64,000 bases of DNA. Origin: Hanleya hanleyi (taxonomy: Eukaryota; Mollusca; Polyplacophora; Lepidopleurida; Hanleyidae). The stretch spans positions 41,465 to 105,464 of the forward strand of contig JAVTVY010025090.1 in assembly GCA_036873755.1 (NCBI GenBank), written 5' to 3'. A program made the position numbers and the translations under genes. Numbering within the stretch: position 1 is the first letter of the stretch; every line of letters starts with the position of its first letter. The notes under the pieces are model-generated. The model ran no database searches and had not been told where the DNA came from. It worked only from the letters and a program-made list of their open reading frames with translations. This document shows positions 12,146 to 22,963 of the stretch, piece by piece.

Positions 12146-13393
12146 TCCAGTGTTACCTGGAAATTGATGAAGTTGGGCACTCCATCGCTTGGATCAACGA
12201 AGTGTTGAGCTTACCTGGATGTCGATTACTTTGGGCACCCCATCGCTTAGGGCTTACTTACCGGTTGAGAGTAGGGCCAGCTGATCTGTGTGTTCCGTGG
12301 GAGCCAGAAATACTGTCACGTGGATGAGTATCAGTGAACTTTATGTGAATCGACGAATCTTGTAGATCTTGAGGTTGCAGATGCACCAATACTGACTTAT
12401 ACTGGAAACTGGAAACTGACTTTCAAGATTGGACCAGTTAGCTTTATTGACAATTCAATATCTTGACATAAGTGAAAAAAAAATAAAAAAATAATGTCAC
12501 TCAGTTGTCATTTTGCATAATCCAGATTGCAACCACTAAAAAAAATATATAAATACTGTTGTATAACTGTACGTGTGCCGTATATGTACCAACAACAACA
12601 TTTGTCAGTCAATTGTGGAACACATTAATACCCATGTACTTCCAACAACAACATTCTATGTGTTATTAATTGCAAATGAACTTTCCAAGTTGATTCCATC
12701 CTACAGATTCTACTAATTCATTGAAAATCTTTAAAACACATTGCATTACTACTTTTCAATCGATTTGTTAGATTTCTCAATCTTGGTTAATCTATTTCAA
12801 TAGTCTGCTGCCAATATTGTACACTCCAAAAATAATATATATATATTCTTTGCACGACATTATCGCATAGTATACATTTGCGGTGTCGCGTTTTCAGTTT
12901 ATTTTTGCATACATCGTCATTTTGTTCAACTCATTTTGGCTAAAATTACTACTCCGGTATTGTTGAATTTCTACACCTTGAAACTATTTGTTCGTAATTT
13001 CAAACATTTGCAAATAGTTTTGTACTAAGAACATTTTGTTCCTATTTTGTTTTCCAAAACTCGTTACTCATTTTCTTCGCATTGGTTTATTGTACCCTGT
13101 TCCTATTTTGTTTTCCAAAACTCATTACTCATTTTGACCACATTGGGTTATTGTATCCTGTTTATCCATTTTGGCTACTGTATTTCACATACCACTTGCA
13201 GTATATTTTGTAATCTACTACTCCTATATTGATTTAATAACTGAGCAGGCTTGATCAGATACACAAATCTTATTAGTATTTTGGTACTCTGGTACTCTAG
13301 CACCTCTGGTTCGCATTGCGTTACACGATTACCATTGCCCGCTTTCGGCTCGCCATTGTCCGATATTGCTCAGTGTTGTTCGTTTGCGCTCAA
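12146..13393 (+). other. Long untranslated leader of the gypsy element
   Basis: About 1.2 kb between the primer site and the minisatellite, AT-rich and without a convincing frame. A 61-bp unit starting GTTCCTATTTTG is repeated at 13038-13098 and 13099-13159. Looser echoes of TTACTCATTTTG flank it. Confidence 0.6.
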
Positions 13394-13511
13394 GGTAAGT
13401 ATTCCCATACCCTTTGACCTTTAGTATCCCCGTGCCCTTTGACCTTGACCTTTACATTGGTTAGTATACCCATACCCTTTTATCTTGATCTTTCTATTGG
13501 TAAGTATTCCC
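13394..13511 (+). repeat. Leader minisatellite, left part
   Basis: Imperfect units of about 40 bp built on CCCTTTGACCTTGACC, TTTACATT and GGTAAGTATACCC. The array resumes at 14481, so the Penelope-like copy at 13512-14480 landed inside it. Each unit carries GGTAAGTAT, a strong splice-donor-like string. Confidence 0.85.
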
Positions 13512-14480
13512 ATTACAAGCGTCTAGTCCGTCATTCATAATCCAGCCGTCGTCCATTAGAGAATATCCGCGTCCATAATCCAAAGACCTATTCCATTTCC
13601 CACATAACAGTATTAGCACCAAATTCAAAAAGACAATCATAGTATACATAAACATAGGCTTGTTTCCTGCAAGAGAGAAGCGGTCAACAGTTTTCAATGA
13701 TGCCGGCAAGACATCATGATGTTCCAAATATATCAAATCCGTATCGCTGATCAGTATTCTTAATCCATAATATTCGTTATAGAGTCGTCATCTAAAAAAG
13801 ATGTATCTCAGTCACGCTTTGATTGTGACTGTTCATATGAGCACCATGAGGATCTTGCAGTACATGGGTTCATACGGCCCCTAGCCCCGGGTTAAGCGGA
13901 ATTAGACACAAGTTACGAAACGTAGCGCCATAGATCTTGCACGCTACGTTCGTATTTTGTTATCAGCATGCGATATGTATCGCCAAATTTGAGAAACTTT
14001 GAGTGGAGGCGCTTGGTGGAATAGCCCTGTTTTATAAGTTTCTTGCAACAATGTTTTGTGACGTTGATTAAAATCATCACATTTAACACAGGATCTAGCA
14101 AATGCTACTAAGCGAGATATGTATACGCCATATGCAGGTCCCACTGGAATATTACTATCCAGAAAGGGATAGTTTACGATGTCGAAATTGTAATCATCTC
14201 TTTTGTCATAAAGTCGACGAGAGAGAATGCCCGCTTCATTTTTATAGAGATAGAGATCTAAATAAGATGTGCCTGTAGGGCCATCTCTAGTTTCCTTCAA
14301 ATCCAGTGAAGGTGGATATATATCCTTCACTGCGTCATTTATATAGCGATTATCCACAGCGAGAAGATCGTCTATATAGCGTTTGGTGAATGAGAAGGAA
14401 CGGGCTTTGAGTGGATCGGTTTTTGAAAGCGCCTGCATATAGTTATATTCATAAGAGAACAGATACAGGTCGGCCAACAG
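13512..14480 (-). mobile_element. Penelope-like retroelement fragment, copy 2
   Basis: Inverse orientation copy inside the gypsy leader. Its 3' end (ATTACAAGCG on the plus strand) is at 13512. Its 5' truncation lies at 14480 within the CAPLLADL part of the RT, shorter than copy 3. It is nearly identical to copy 3 at 16898. The open frame 13944-14546 is partly minisatellite at its start. Confidence 0.88.
13913..14480 (-). pseudogene. Penelope-like reverse transcriptase in copy 2, frameshifted
   Basis: It reads from LLADLYLFS through RYIDDLLAVDN, RRLYDKRDD and GPAYGVYISR. One extra base near 14043 (TTTCTTGC against TTTCTGC in copy 3) shifts the frame. The last part (KLIKQGY to LWRYVS) continues in another frame at 13913-14101. 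It is otherwise close to copy 3 with very few changes. Confidence 0.85.
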
Positions 14481-14655
14481 ACCTTTACATTGGTAAGTAT
14501 ACCCATACCCTTTGACCTTGACCTTTACATTGGTAAGTATACCCATGTCCTTTGACCTTGGCCTTTAGATTGGTAAGTATTCCCGTATCCTTTGACCTTG
14601 GCCTTTAGTATCCCCACATCCTTTGAGTTTGGCCTTTGCATAGGTAATTATCCCT
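14481..14655 (+). repeat. Leader minisatellite, right part
   Basis: Four further imperfect units of the TTTGACCTTGACCTTTACATTGG type, continuing the array cut by copy 2 and decaying toward 14655. Confidence 0.85.
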
Positions 14656-14827
14656 TGCGCGTTCGCTGGGATCTATTGTTATATAGCATTGGGTTTGGAG
14701 TAAGTGTTCTAATTATCATTGATTGCGAACATGTAAGTATAGATTTCTCGCTCAGTTTTCTTTCAGGTGATCGCAGTGTTGGTAAGTGCACTGATAGTAT
14801 TAAACATTTAGGTCTCCCACTCGCAAC

Positions 14828-16031
14828 ATGGCTACCTCGTTCTCGGAAGAAGAGCTGAAGCAGTTTGGTGATACGTTCAAGCAACTCGGAGTCAAGCCTC
14901 AAACGGATACCCCCGACGACGTAAAGAAGTGGATGCGAGATTTTATATCTTCCCAGGATGCACCGGAAGTTAAGGAGGAACCACAGGCCGCTAAAATCTG
15001 GACCAGTTCTCATTTTCCCAGAATATCTACTTTCTCTGGCGATCATAAGGTATCCAAAGGGGAGACAACTTATGACCTCTGGAAGTATGAGGTCAGATGC
15101 CTTCTCCAGGATGGGGCATATTCCAAACCCGTTCTCGCCCAAGCTATCCGACAGTCCTTAAGAGGTGAAGCTGGTCGAGTTGTCATGCGCCTGGGTCCAA
15201 GGGCGGATATTCGGGAAATCGTCGACAAGTTAGATAGTATATATGGTGTTGTCGAACGAAAGGAATCTTTTAGACAAGTTTTATAGCTCCAGACAGGAAG
15301 ATGACGAAGACGTGTCAAGTTGGGGCTGCAGGCTTGAGGATATTCTGGTGAAGGCGGTAGACCAAGGCCAAGTTCACCTGTCCCAGACTAATGAAATGCT
15401 GCGATCCATGTTTTGGACTGCACTGAAGAAGTCGCTGAAAGATGTTTCTGGTCACAAGTTCGACTCTATTACGGATTTCGACCGCCTTAGAGTTTCTCTG
15501 CGACAGATAGAATTTGAGCAGAGTTTCAGAAAGCTTCCGTCATCCAGTAAAAAGACTGTTACTTCCAAGATGGCGGCCGCGGATGTGGAAGAGTCTAGTG
15601 TCAAAGAGCTGCGTGGTATGGTTCACAGACTAAACAATGAAGTTCAAAGTCTAAAAAGACAACAGAGTAAACCACCCGAAGAAGCCTCTCCATCGCCAGC
15701 AGTTAGTTCCGTCCTTCAACATCCGGTCCCTCAGTATCCGGTCCCTCAGCAGCCACTGACCGATGGTTCTTATCAACAGTTTACTGGTCCTCCTGCTTGG
15801 CAGAGTAACCGGTCGCGATGACAGAACAACTCCCGCCGGGGCTATGATCACCGGAGACACGGTAGAGGGAGAGGTCGTGGATCATGGCCACAGGTTGGTC
15901 CAGGTACCGAGCCTGTCTGCTACAGGTGTAAACAGTCTGGTCACGTCAGCGTTGGTTGTAGAGTTAATCTTCCAGCAGATGGTGAAGGTCATTTAAACTG
16001 CAACAAACCTATGGGGAGGGGCACCCTATAG
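14828..16031 (+). pseudogene. gag: gag of the gypsy element (capsid, nucleocapsid)
   Basis: Gag would package the element RNA. The start at 14828 (CAACATGGC) has a good initiation context. The frame runs to about 15286, then shifts by one near 15262-15286 into the frame used from 15243. The capsid part ends in a proline-rich stretch. A TGA at 15819-15821 interrupts an arginine/glycine-rich segment. Beyond it, in the same frame, is a CCHC zinc knuckle at about 15918-15959 (CX2CX4HX4C, reading CYRCKQSGHVSVGC). A TAG at 16029-16031 follows. The knuckle identifies the nucleocapsid region. The TAG may be the natural gag end or another lesion. Confidence 0.8.
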
Positions 16032-16897
16032 GTTTTCGCGCGCATTGCTCCGAGGAAAACATACAGACTGACGTGACGCCCAGATGGTCTGGTTGGCACA
16101 GGCAATGATAGTGAAATCGTCATCGAGGGCACAGAGGCAAGAGCCCTATTGGATACTGGAGCAACTATTTCCACCGTATGCGAGGATTTTTACAGTCGAC
16201 ATTTGTCGCATCTGCCCATCAACCAACTTGATGAGATTTTGAACATCGAGTGCGCGGGTGGACAATCTCTGCCATACCGTGGTTATGTTGAAGCAGATAT
16301 CAACGTCCAGTGACTTCCGGTTGATACTCAGCGGTGCCTACTGTTAGTGGTTCCGGACAGCAAATATACCCACACGGTTCCGGTGTTATTGGGCACCAAC
16401 ATATTAGGACACTACATGAAGGTTTGTCAGGAGCGATACGGGGAGAGGTTTCTACAGAAAGCAGAATTATTTACCCCTTGGTATTTGACCTTTCGATGTA
16501 TTTGCCTCCGGGAGCGGGAGCTCCAACGGAACAACTTCCGGCTGGCGACAGTGAAGTGTGCAGAAGAGCAGAGCGTTGTTATTCCGGCTAATTCTGAGGT
16601 TACAGTTGCTGGTTTCTTGGATAAACAGCTGCCATATCACCAGGTTCCAGTTGTTTTCCAACCGTCTCTGGACGCCTCCATCTCCACGGATTTAGATGTT
16701 TCACCAGTGATGCTGAATTACACGTATGGCGAATGTCAACGAGTTCATGTACATCTTTCTAATATTACCACACGCGCCATTGTGGTGTCACCAAAGGCGG
16801 TTCTTTGTGAGTTGCAGCCAGTGACTATTGAAGCTCCTCCGTCTCCTGACAGTTCGGTTGAGAGTGATTTGGCAACACAATATATCAGCAGCATATA
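16032..16897 (+). pseudogene. pro: Protease and pol N-terminal region of the gypsy element
   Basis: Retroviral-type aspartic protease region. ALLDTGATIST, with the catalytic DTG, lies at 16143-16175 in the same frame as the zinc knuckle. In-frame TGA codons at 16074-16076 and 16311-16313 interrupt it. An open stretch runs 16347-16897 with LLGTNILGHY, a late-protease type motif. The region is cut at 16897 by the Penelope-like copy 3; the RT resumes after 17896. The frame is shared with gag frame 3, suggesting an originally continuous or nearly continuous gag-pro-pol. Confidence 0.75.
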
Positions 16898-16906
16898 GGT
16901 ATTCCA

Positions 16907-17494
16907 ATGGGTACTAATTGTGCACCCCTGTTGGCCGACCTGTATCTGTTCTCTTATGAATATGACTATATGCAGGCGCTTTCAAAAACCGATCCATTCA
17001 AAGCCCGTTCCTTCTCATTCACCAAACGCTATATAGACGATCTTCTCGCTGTGGATAATCGCTATATAAATGACGCAGTGAAGGATATATATCCACCTTC
17101 ACTGGATTTGAAGGAAACTACAGATAGCCCTACAGGCACATCTTATTTAGATCTATATCTCTATAAAAATGAAGCGGGCATTCTCTCTCGTCGACTTTAT
17201 GACAAAAGAGATGATTACAATTTCGACATCGTAAACTATCCCTTTCTGGACAGTAATATTCCAGTGGGACCTGCATATGGCGTATACATATCTCGCTTAG
17301 TAGCATTTGCTAGATCCTGTGTTAAATGTGATGATTTTAATCAACGTCACAAAACATTGTTGCAGAAACTTATAAAACAGGGCTATTCCACCAAGCGCCT
17401 CCACTCAAAGTTTCTCAAATTTGGCGATACATATCGCATGCTGATAGCAAAATACGAACGTAGCGTGCAAGATCTATGGCGCTACGTTTCGTAA
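16907..17494 (+). CDS. Penelope-like reverse transcriptase, C-terminal half, open
   Basis: 195 codons, uninterrupted. From the start: MGTNCAPLLADLYLFSYEYD (RT motif 4-like), then FTKRYIDDLLAVDN with the YIDD catalytic pair at residues 46-49 or so. Next come YLDLYLYKN, RRLYDKRDDYNFDIVNYPF and NIPVGPAYGVYISR (thumb-side conserved block), then KLIKQGYSTKRL and the end LWRYVS. This protein type is widespread in invertebrate genomes. I assign it to Penelope-like elements because of the adjacent GIY-YIG remnant at 63089 and the inverted or tandem arrangement at 24282 and 29047. The N-terminal fingers are missing, so it is not expected to be active. Confidence 0.75.
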   Translation: MGTNCAPLLADLYLFSYEYDYMQALSKTDPFKARSFSFTKRYIDDLLAVDNRYINDAVKDIYPPSLDLKETTDSPTGTSYLDLYLYKNEAGILSRRLYDKRDDYNFDIVNYPFLDSNIPVGPAYGVYISRLVAFARSCVKCDDFNQRHKTLLQKLIKQGYSTKRLHSKFLKFGDTYRMLIAKYERSVQDLWRYVS

Positions 17495-17671
17495 CTTGTG
17501 TCTAATTCAGCTTAACCCGGGGCTAGGGGCCGTATGAACCCATGTACTTCAAGATCCTCATGGTACTCCTTTGAAGACAATGCAATCAAAGCGTGACTGA
17601 GATACATCTTTTTTAGATGACGACTCTATAACGAATATTATGGATTAAGAATACTGATCAGCGATACGGAT

Positions 17672-17896
17672 TTGATATTTTTGGAACATCATGATGTCTT
17701 GCCGGCATCATTGAAAACTGTTGACCGCTTCTCTCTTGCAGGAAACAAGCCTATGTTTATGTATACTATGATTGTCTTTTTGAATTTGGTGCTAATACTG
17801 TTATGTGGAAAATGGAATAGGTCTTTGGATTATGGACGCGGATATTCTCTAATGGACGACGGCTGGATTATGAATGACGGACTAGACGCTTGTAAT
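17672..17896 (+). other. Small hydrophobic frame in the Penelope-like 3' tail
   Basis: A frame beginning MIFLEHHDVLPAS with one predicted membrane stretch (MYTMIVFLNLVLILL) and a Gly/Asp-rich end. It stays open in copies at 10387, 13494 (minus), 32793 (minus), 45493 and 62862. The copies are young and similar, so openness may be coincidental. I lean toward noncoding tail. Confidence 0.25.
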
Positions 17897-19350
17897 TACT
17901 CCAGAAGATAGTCGCTGAATCTAATCTCTCTGAAGAAGAACTTCAGCGTGGGCTGGATTTGATAGTCCAACATCGTGACGTGTTTTCTAAAGATGACCTG
18001 GATTTGGGGTGTACAAATATTGTGGAGCACAAGATTGAGTTGAGCAATGACATCCCATTTAAACAGCGTCATCGCCCCATACCACCGGCTATGTATGAGG
18101 AAGTCCGGGATCATCTCCGTCAACTGTTAGCCTGTGGAGTAATCCAACCATCACATTCGCCATGGGCTTCTAATGTTGTTCTGGTACGAAAGAAGAATGG
18201 TTCGCTACGTGTATGTATAGACTACAGACAATTGAATAACCGTACCATAAAGGATTCCTACGCACTTCCAAGGATCGAAGAACTGTTTGATTGCGTTGGT
18301 AGATCCAGGTATTTTAGCGTGCTGGATCTAAAGAGTGGATACCACCAGGTTGAAATCGTAGAGGAGCACAAACAACGCACAACGCACAGCATTCACCGTT
18401 GGTCCCATGGGTTTTTATGAGTACAATCGCATGCCTTTCGGCTTAGCAAACGCCCCTGCAACGTCCCAACGGCTAATGGAGACGATCTTGGGTGACCTTA
18501 ATTTGAAGATTTGTGTAGTCTACATAGACGATTTGCTAATTTTCTCGAAGACATTTGAGGAGCATCTGGAGCGAGTAAAACGGGTCCTTAAAAGGTTGAA
18601 GGAATGCGGAATGAAGCTCGCCCCACAGAAATGCTCGTTTTTCAAGGACAAAATGCGCTATGTGGGACATATCATCTCTTGGCAAGGAATCGAGGCTGAT
18701 CCTGAAAAAATCGACAAGGTAGTTAGCTGGCCTACTCTCACTACAGCGGAAGAAGTTCGTCGTTTCTTGGGCTTCACTGGGTATTACAGGAAGTTCATGA
18801 AGGATTTTGCCAAGATTGCCAGGCCTTTGACAGATCTCATGCCAGTTGCCACAACAAAGCGTGGTAAGCAGACCAAGTCCAGGGATGTACGTCCATGGAA
18901 ATGGGGTCCAAAACAGGAAAAAGCGTTTGAGCTGCTGAAGACCATGTTATCTTCTCCGCCTATCCTTGGATTTGCAGACTATACGAAGCCGTTTGAGCTC
19001 CACACGGATGCTAGTAAGCAAGGGCTCGGTGCGGTTCTGTACCAGGACCAGGACGGAATCATGCGTGTTATCAGTTATGCCAGCCGAGGGCTGACCAAGT
19101 CTGAACGGAACTACTCGGCACACAAGCTGGAATTTTTGGCCCTGAAATGGTCGGTGACCGAGAAGTTTAGGGATTATTTGTATGGTAGTCGGTTCGCTGT
19201 GAAGACTGACAATAATCCCCTCACTTACGTCCTGACCACTGCGAATCTGGACGCAACTGGGCACAGATGGCTGGCCTCGCTCGGGTGTTTCAACTTCAGC
19301 ATTGAATACTTACCTGGAAAGAAAAATGCGGATGCAGATGCGTTGTCTAG
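17897..19350 (+). pseudogene. pol: Reverse transcriptase and RNase H of the gypsy element
   Basis: The RT resumes right after copy 3. Frame 17959-18420 holds the RT fingers (GVIQPSHSPWASNVVLVRKK) and palm block FSVLDLKSGYHQ (about 18311-18349). A 7-bp direct duplication CAACGCA-CAACGCA at 18373-18386 shifts the frame. From 18407 the palm continues (RMPFGLANAPA) with catalytic YIDD at 18521-18532. RNase H follows from about 18930, with HTDASKQGLGAVLYQ near 19000 and the closing GKKNADADALSR near 19320. The frame shifts again near 19345-19352. All expected catalytic residues are present, so only the shifts inactivate it. Confidence 0.9.
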
Positions 19351-21288
19351 GCAATGTCGACGTCATTGTTCCTGCAGAGGCGATCAAGGCGCTCTGCAAG
19401 ACCACTACATTGCAGCCGTGGGTGGATCTTCTGTGCTGTTCAGAATCTGTGCTGCATCCATTCGAGGAATCTTCGGACACGTCCCTGCCTAGTTTGACTA
19501 CTGAGGATTGGCGTCGCGCGCAATCTCGCGATGGGCTTCTTGGACGAAGTTGGTTCAAGATGGTGAGAAACCCGCACGTGACCATCTTCCCGGTGATTGG
19601 GAACACGGGGCAATTTTGCGCTCGTTTGACCGGTTGGAGTTGATTGACGGAGTATTGCATCACAAATCCGACGGCAGCGAGGATATTCAGCAACTTGTTC
19701 TTCCAAGGGCATACGTGGCGTGCACAACGAGTCTGGTCATCCTGGCCGAGATCGAACGATGTCCTTATTGAATGAACGGTTCTTTTGGCCAGGTATGACC
19801 AGGGACGTGAACCAGTGGATACAGAAGTGCGGCAGGTGCTTAAAGCGGAAAATGCACCTGGCTCCAAAGGCCCCGATGGTGAGCATAGCTACATCGCAAC
19901 CTCTGGAATTAGTATGTACTGATTTTCTCACATTGGAAAAGTCACGCGGTGGATTCCAGCATATACTGATAATAACGGACCACTTCACTAGGTGTGCGCA
20001 GGCCATACCAACGCGCAACATGACCGCCAAAACAACAGCTGAAGCGCTCTTTAACCACTTTATTGTACATTATGGCATTCCCCTACGGTTACATTCGGAT
20101 CAAGGAGCGAACTTTGAGGGGCATGTAGTGAAAGAACTCTGTTCGATCTTAGGAGTACAAAAATTCCGAACGACACCGTATCACCCAATGGGGAACGGAA
20201 TGTGTGAACGGTTTAACCGCACCCTGTTAGACATGCTCGGCACGCTTCATCCGGAAAAGAAGAGCAACTGGAAAGCGTACGTATCGCCTTTAGTACATGC
20301 GTACAACTGTACCCTGCATGAAAGTACAGGTCAGTCACCTTTCTTCCTTATGTTTGGTCGGACACCGCGTCTTCCTGTCGACATAGCATTCGGCTTGCAT
20401 GTTGGACGTCCCCCCGTGACTTTGGCCAAATACGTAGAGGATCTCCGTGGCAGATTGAAGACATCTTATGAGACGGCTGCCCAGGCATCAAGAAAGGCCC
20501 AGTTGTCGCAAAAGGCTGTATATGACAGGAAATCCCGAGGTGTTGTGTTACAGGTTGGAGACCGGGTACTAGTGAAAGTTGTTGCCTACGAGGGAAAACA
20601 CAAAATCTCCGATCGTTGGGAAGATGAGGTCTATCTGATCCTTCGCCAGCCAAATCCTGACATCCCGGTGTATGAGGTACAACGAGAGAACGGTCACGGA
20701 AGGAAGCGAATGCTGCACAGGAATTTATTATTACCGGTGGGCATTATAACAGATGATCCACAATCGTCTGCAGCATGTGTGGAGTCTGGCAGATTGGATA
20801 ACAGGGCCGGCCCGAGGACCCGTTCGCGTCAGATAGAGAAAGACGACGAGTCGGAAGAGAGCTCGACGGCATCCTGCATTTCGGATGCAGAAGAGAGCTC
20901 TGATGATGGTGATGATGATGCTAGGCCAGACGAACCCACTTCTCGAATGACTGATGGTGGTGCAGATGAGAACATGGAAATTGGCGATACAGTGGCATCT
21001 GGTGCTTCGCAGAGTGGAGTTCCACAAACTTCAACTTCAGAGACCGAAGCTGATTCCCCTTATCGTCCTGTCCCTGCGCCGAGAAGATCCACGCGTGCGA
21101 CGAATAAGCCTGCTTGGATGCTTTCTGGAGAGTATGTGATGTCTCAAGTTGTTCCCGACCCGGACTGGTTAACCAAAGTAAATGTCCTGCGTTCCTTGGC
21201 GGATTTAGATATCTCCAAGGAAGTTCGAGACGAAGTCTGCCGAACAATGATGTTTGTCATGAGAACTGCTCCTGATGGTTGTAAATGA
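19351..21288 (+). pseudogene. int: Integrase of the gypsy element
   Basis: The linker after RNase H shifts frame near 19540 and near 19705-19718. The remaining 522-codon frame (19720-21288) is intact. It has the HHCC zinc finger (HX4H at 19723; CX2C near 19830) and a DD35E core: Asp at 19921-19923, Asp at 20098-20100, Glu at 20206-20208, with 35 residues between the last two. It has a GPY/F-like C-terminal module (SDRWEDEVYLILRQPNPDIP). A long acidic and serine-rich tail follows, with charged GATGATG codon runs near 20900. It ends 34 bp before the 3' LTR. Confidence 0.9.
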
Positions 21289-21306
21289 TGTGAACATCAT
21301 TTTTTC

Positions 21307-21322
21307 CGTGGAGGGTAGTGTA
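21307..21322 (+). promoter_or_regulatory. Polypurine tract of the gypsy element
   Basis: The purine-rich GGAGGGTAGTG (21310-21320) lies immediately before the 3' LTR, the position from which plus-strand DNA synthesis is primed. Confidence 0.65.
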
Positions 21323-22332
21323 TGGCAGAGTCTATTTTCGCAGTTTATTTCTATGCTTTGCTGTGGCAGAGACCGTTGCGCAGCGCTCGTACAGCAGTGA
21401 GCAGTATGTTTCGGACACGTGGTGAGCAGCGCGGCGGGCGATTGGTGAATCGCTTCGTGACGAAGGTGTTCCCGGTGTGCTGCCCGGCACGGGATTTGCC
21501 ATTCACTCTCACTTGTCTTTTGTTATCGAGCTGTCAGCATAGCGTTGATTTGACCGAGTCAAGCCTGATCAACTTGAGGTTAGTGTTTTATATATCTTTT
21601 ACCCTTTGAATGTAATATTATTTCCTGATTAGATTTGTGTAAATCCGCTATTTTCGAAGCAGGATAATATATGTATTTGTGTTATATTGTGAAGTTTTCA
21701 TGTACCGTAAACTTCTTATTTTGTGTGTGTGTGTTGCTCATGCGAATTGTTTGAGACCTTATTATTTGTAGTTTTGATGTTTTGCGAATCGCTAAGCATA
21801 TTTGTAATATTCTTATGCAGGTGCCCATCACATGTGCAGTAGTTACATAACTGGATAAAGGGCGAGTTCCCTTTCTAGTCAGCCCCTGTCCCACAGACGG
21901 GGTAGGTGTTACTTTACATGTACTTTATATTATGTGATTGCTTATACATGTATAATGTGTTTTATATGTCCATAAAAGAACAATGGTGCAATGTAATAGG
22001 CATGTACCTTATTTATATTATAACGTAGTAATGTTGACGTCACAATGACGTCACTTGGTACAACTTATATAATAACTATAACTGTGATACTAAATATTAT
22101 TGCCTACATTGCATACCTGTATATCTGTGATACTTTCTGACAGAGATATATATTTACATGATATTATACAAAATATTACAGGTGCCATTGTAAAGAGTTA
22201 ATATGTATATTCACTGTTTTTATTTGTTTACTTGTTTAGGGTTTTTCTGCACTTTGGAATAAACAAGCACTGGAACTCGCAATTCAAGTGGTCGTCTGCT
22301 ACTCAATAATTAACGGAACTGTGACTACTACA
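21323..22332 (+). repeat. 3' LTR of the gypsy element
   Basis: 1010 bp and near-identical to the 5' LTR. It includes the two TGACGTCA sites at 22035-22042 and 22046-22053 and AATAAA at 22258-22263. It ends TACTACA and is followed by AAATGATAAAG, which continues the duplicated unit. Confidence 0.93.
22035..22053. promoter_or_regulatory. Two TGACGTCA sites in the 3' LTR
   Basis: Same pair and same 3-bp spacing as in the 5' LTR; both are unchanged between LTRs. Confidence 0.5.
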
Positions 22333-22963
22333 AAATGATAAAGTTCATTATTCAAAAAAGCATGTTTGTTTAATAAAAACTGAGAGTTATTATCGCGTGA
22401 TTTTGAGGACTATACGCTTCTAAATGACGTCATTTATCTTTAAATAAATCGATTCTTGTAATAAATTAGAGACAGTTCTTTATTGATCTAAATTCCATGA
22501 ATCAAGAGCTTTCAGAAAATGTATAGTTTGTATGGATACAAAAACACTGCCCCGTAATTAAGCAAAATTGTGATACGTACACGTACGCAACTGGGACCCG
22601 GTACAGTAATCTTAAGCGTGAACTGAATAATTATCTCACCACTCAGCCTGATTTCTAACACATACAATTTTGGAGACGTTTATATGCTATATACCAGTGC
22701 ATGTAACTGGAATATACTTAATAATGCCACTTGGACTATATCTCAATTAGACGAACTGTTTCATGTCTCTAGACGTATTCGCAACCTGTTCACTGCAACT
22801 TCGTTATTTTTATTCACCATGCTCTCACTCATGTAATAATCTTATACTCTACTCTCGATGACTATTTATATTAAGTCGTATTAACTTCATAGGAAAATAT
22901 TATGATATGGTGATAAATATTTCATATAAGAAAAAAAAACGATCACAAAGTTCAAGATCTTGG
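22333..22963. repeat. Duplicated-unit DNA right of the gypsy insertion
   Basis: Collinear with 28061-28659 of unit 2 at roughly 90% or better by eye. No gene seen. Confidence 0.8.

Larger units (their letters stand above)
16898..17896 (+). mobile_element. Penelope-like retroelement fragment, copy 3 (best copy)
   Basis: The least damaged copy in the window, inserted between gypsy protease and RT. It starts abruptly at GGTATTCCAATGGG inside the RT and ends in GCTTGTAAT. Parts are the RT C-terminal half (to 17494) and a 3' tail of about 400 bp. The tail begins CTTGTGTCTAATTC and the GCTTAACCCGGGGC string and contains a small hydrophobic frame (17672 on). Other copies share this 3' end exactly but start at different points, the pattern left by target-primed reverse transcription. 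Clade name is inferred, not proven. Confidence 0.88.
11118..22332 (+). mobile_element. Ty3/gypsy LTR retrotransposon, complete structure, defective
   Basis: Full-length element bounded by two LTRs of about 1 kb with TG...CA ends. Internal order is gag, protease, RT, RNase H, integrase, the Ty3/gypsy order. The flanks are AATTG (11113-11117) and AAATG (22333-22337), a 5-bp target duplication with one change. The uninterrupted site is visible at 28060-28075. Two Penelope-like insertions, 13512-14480 (minus) and 16898-17896 (plus), inflate the interior by about 2 kb. Gag-pol is broken by at least four stops and about five frameshifts, so this copy is not autonomous. The structure is certain; the named lineage within gypsy is not. 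Confidence 0.93.

Noticed and set aside
15070..21247. Minus-strand frames of 80-185 codons opposite gag-pol
   Set aside because: They are shadows of the plus-strand retrotransposon coding sequence and match no family.
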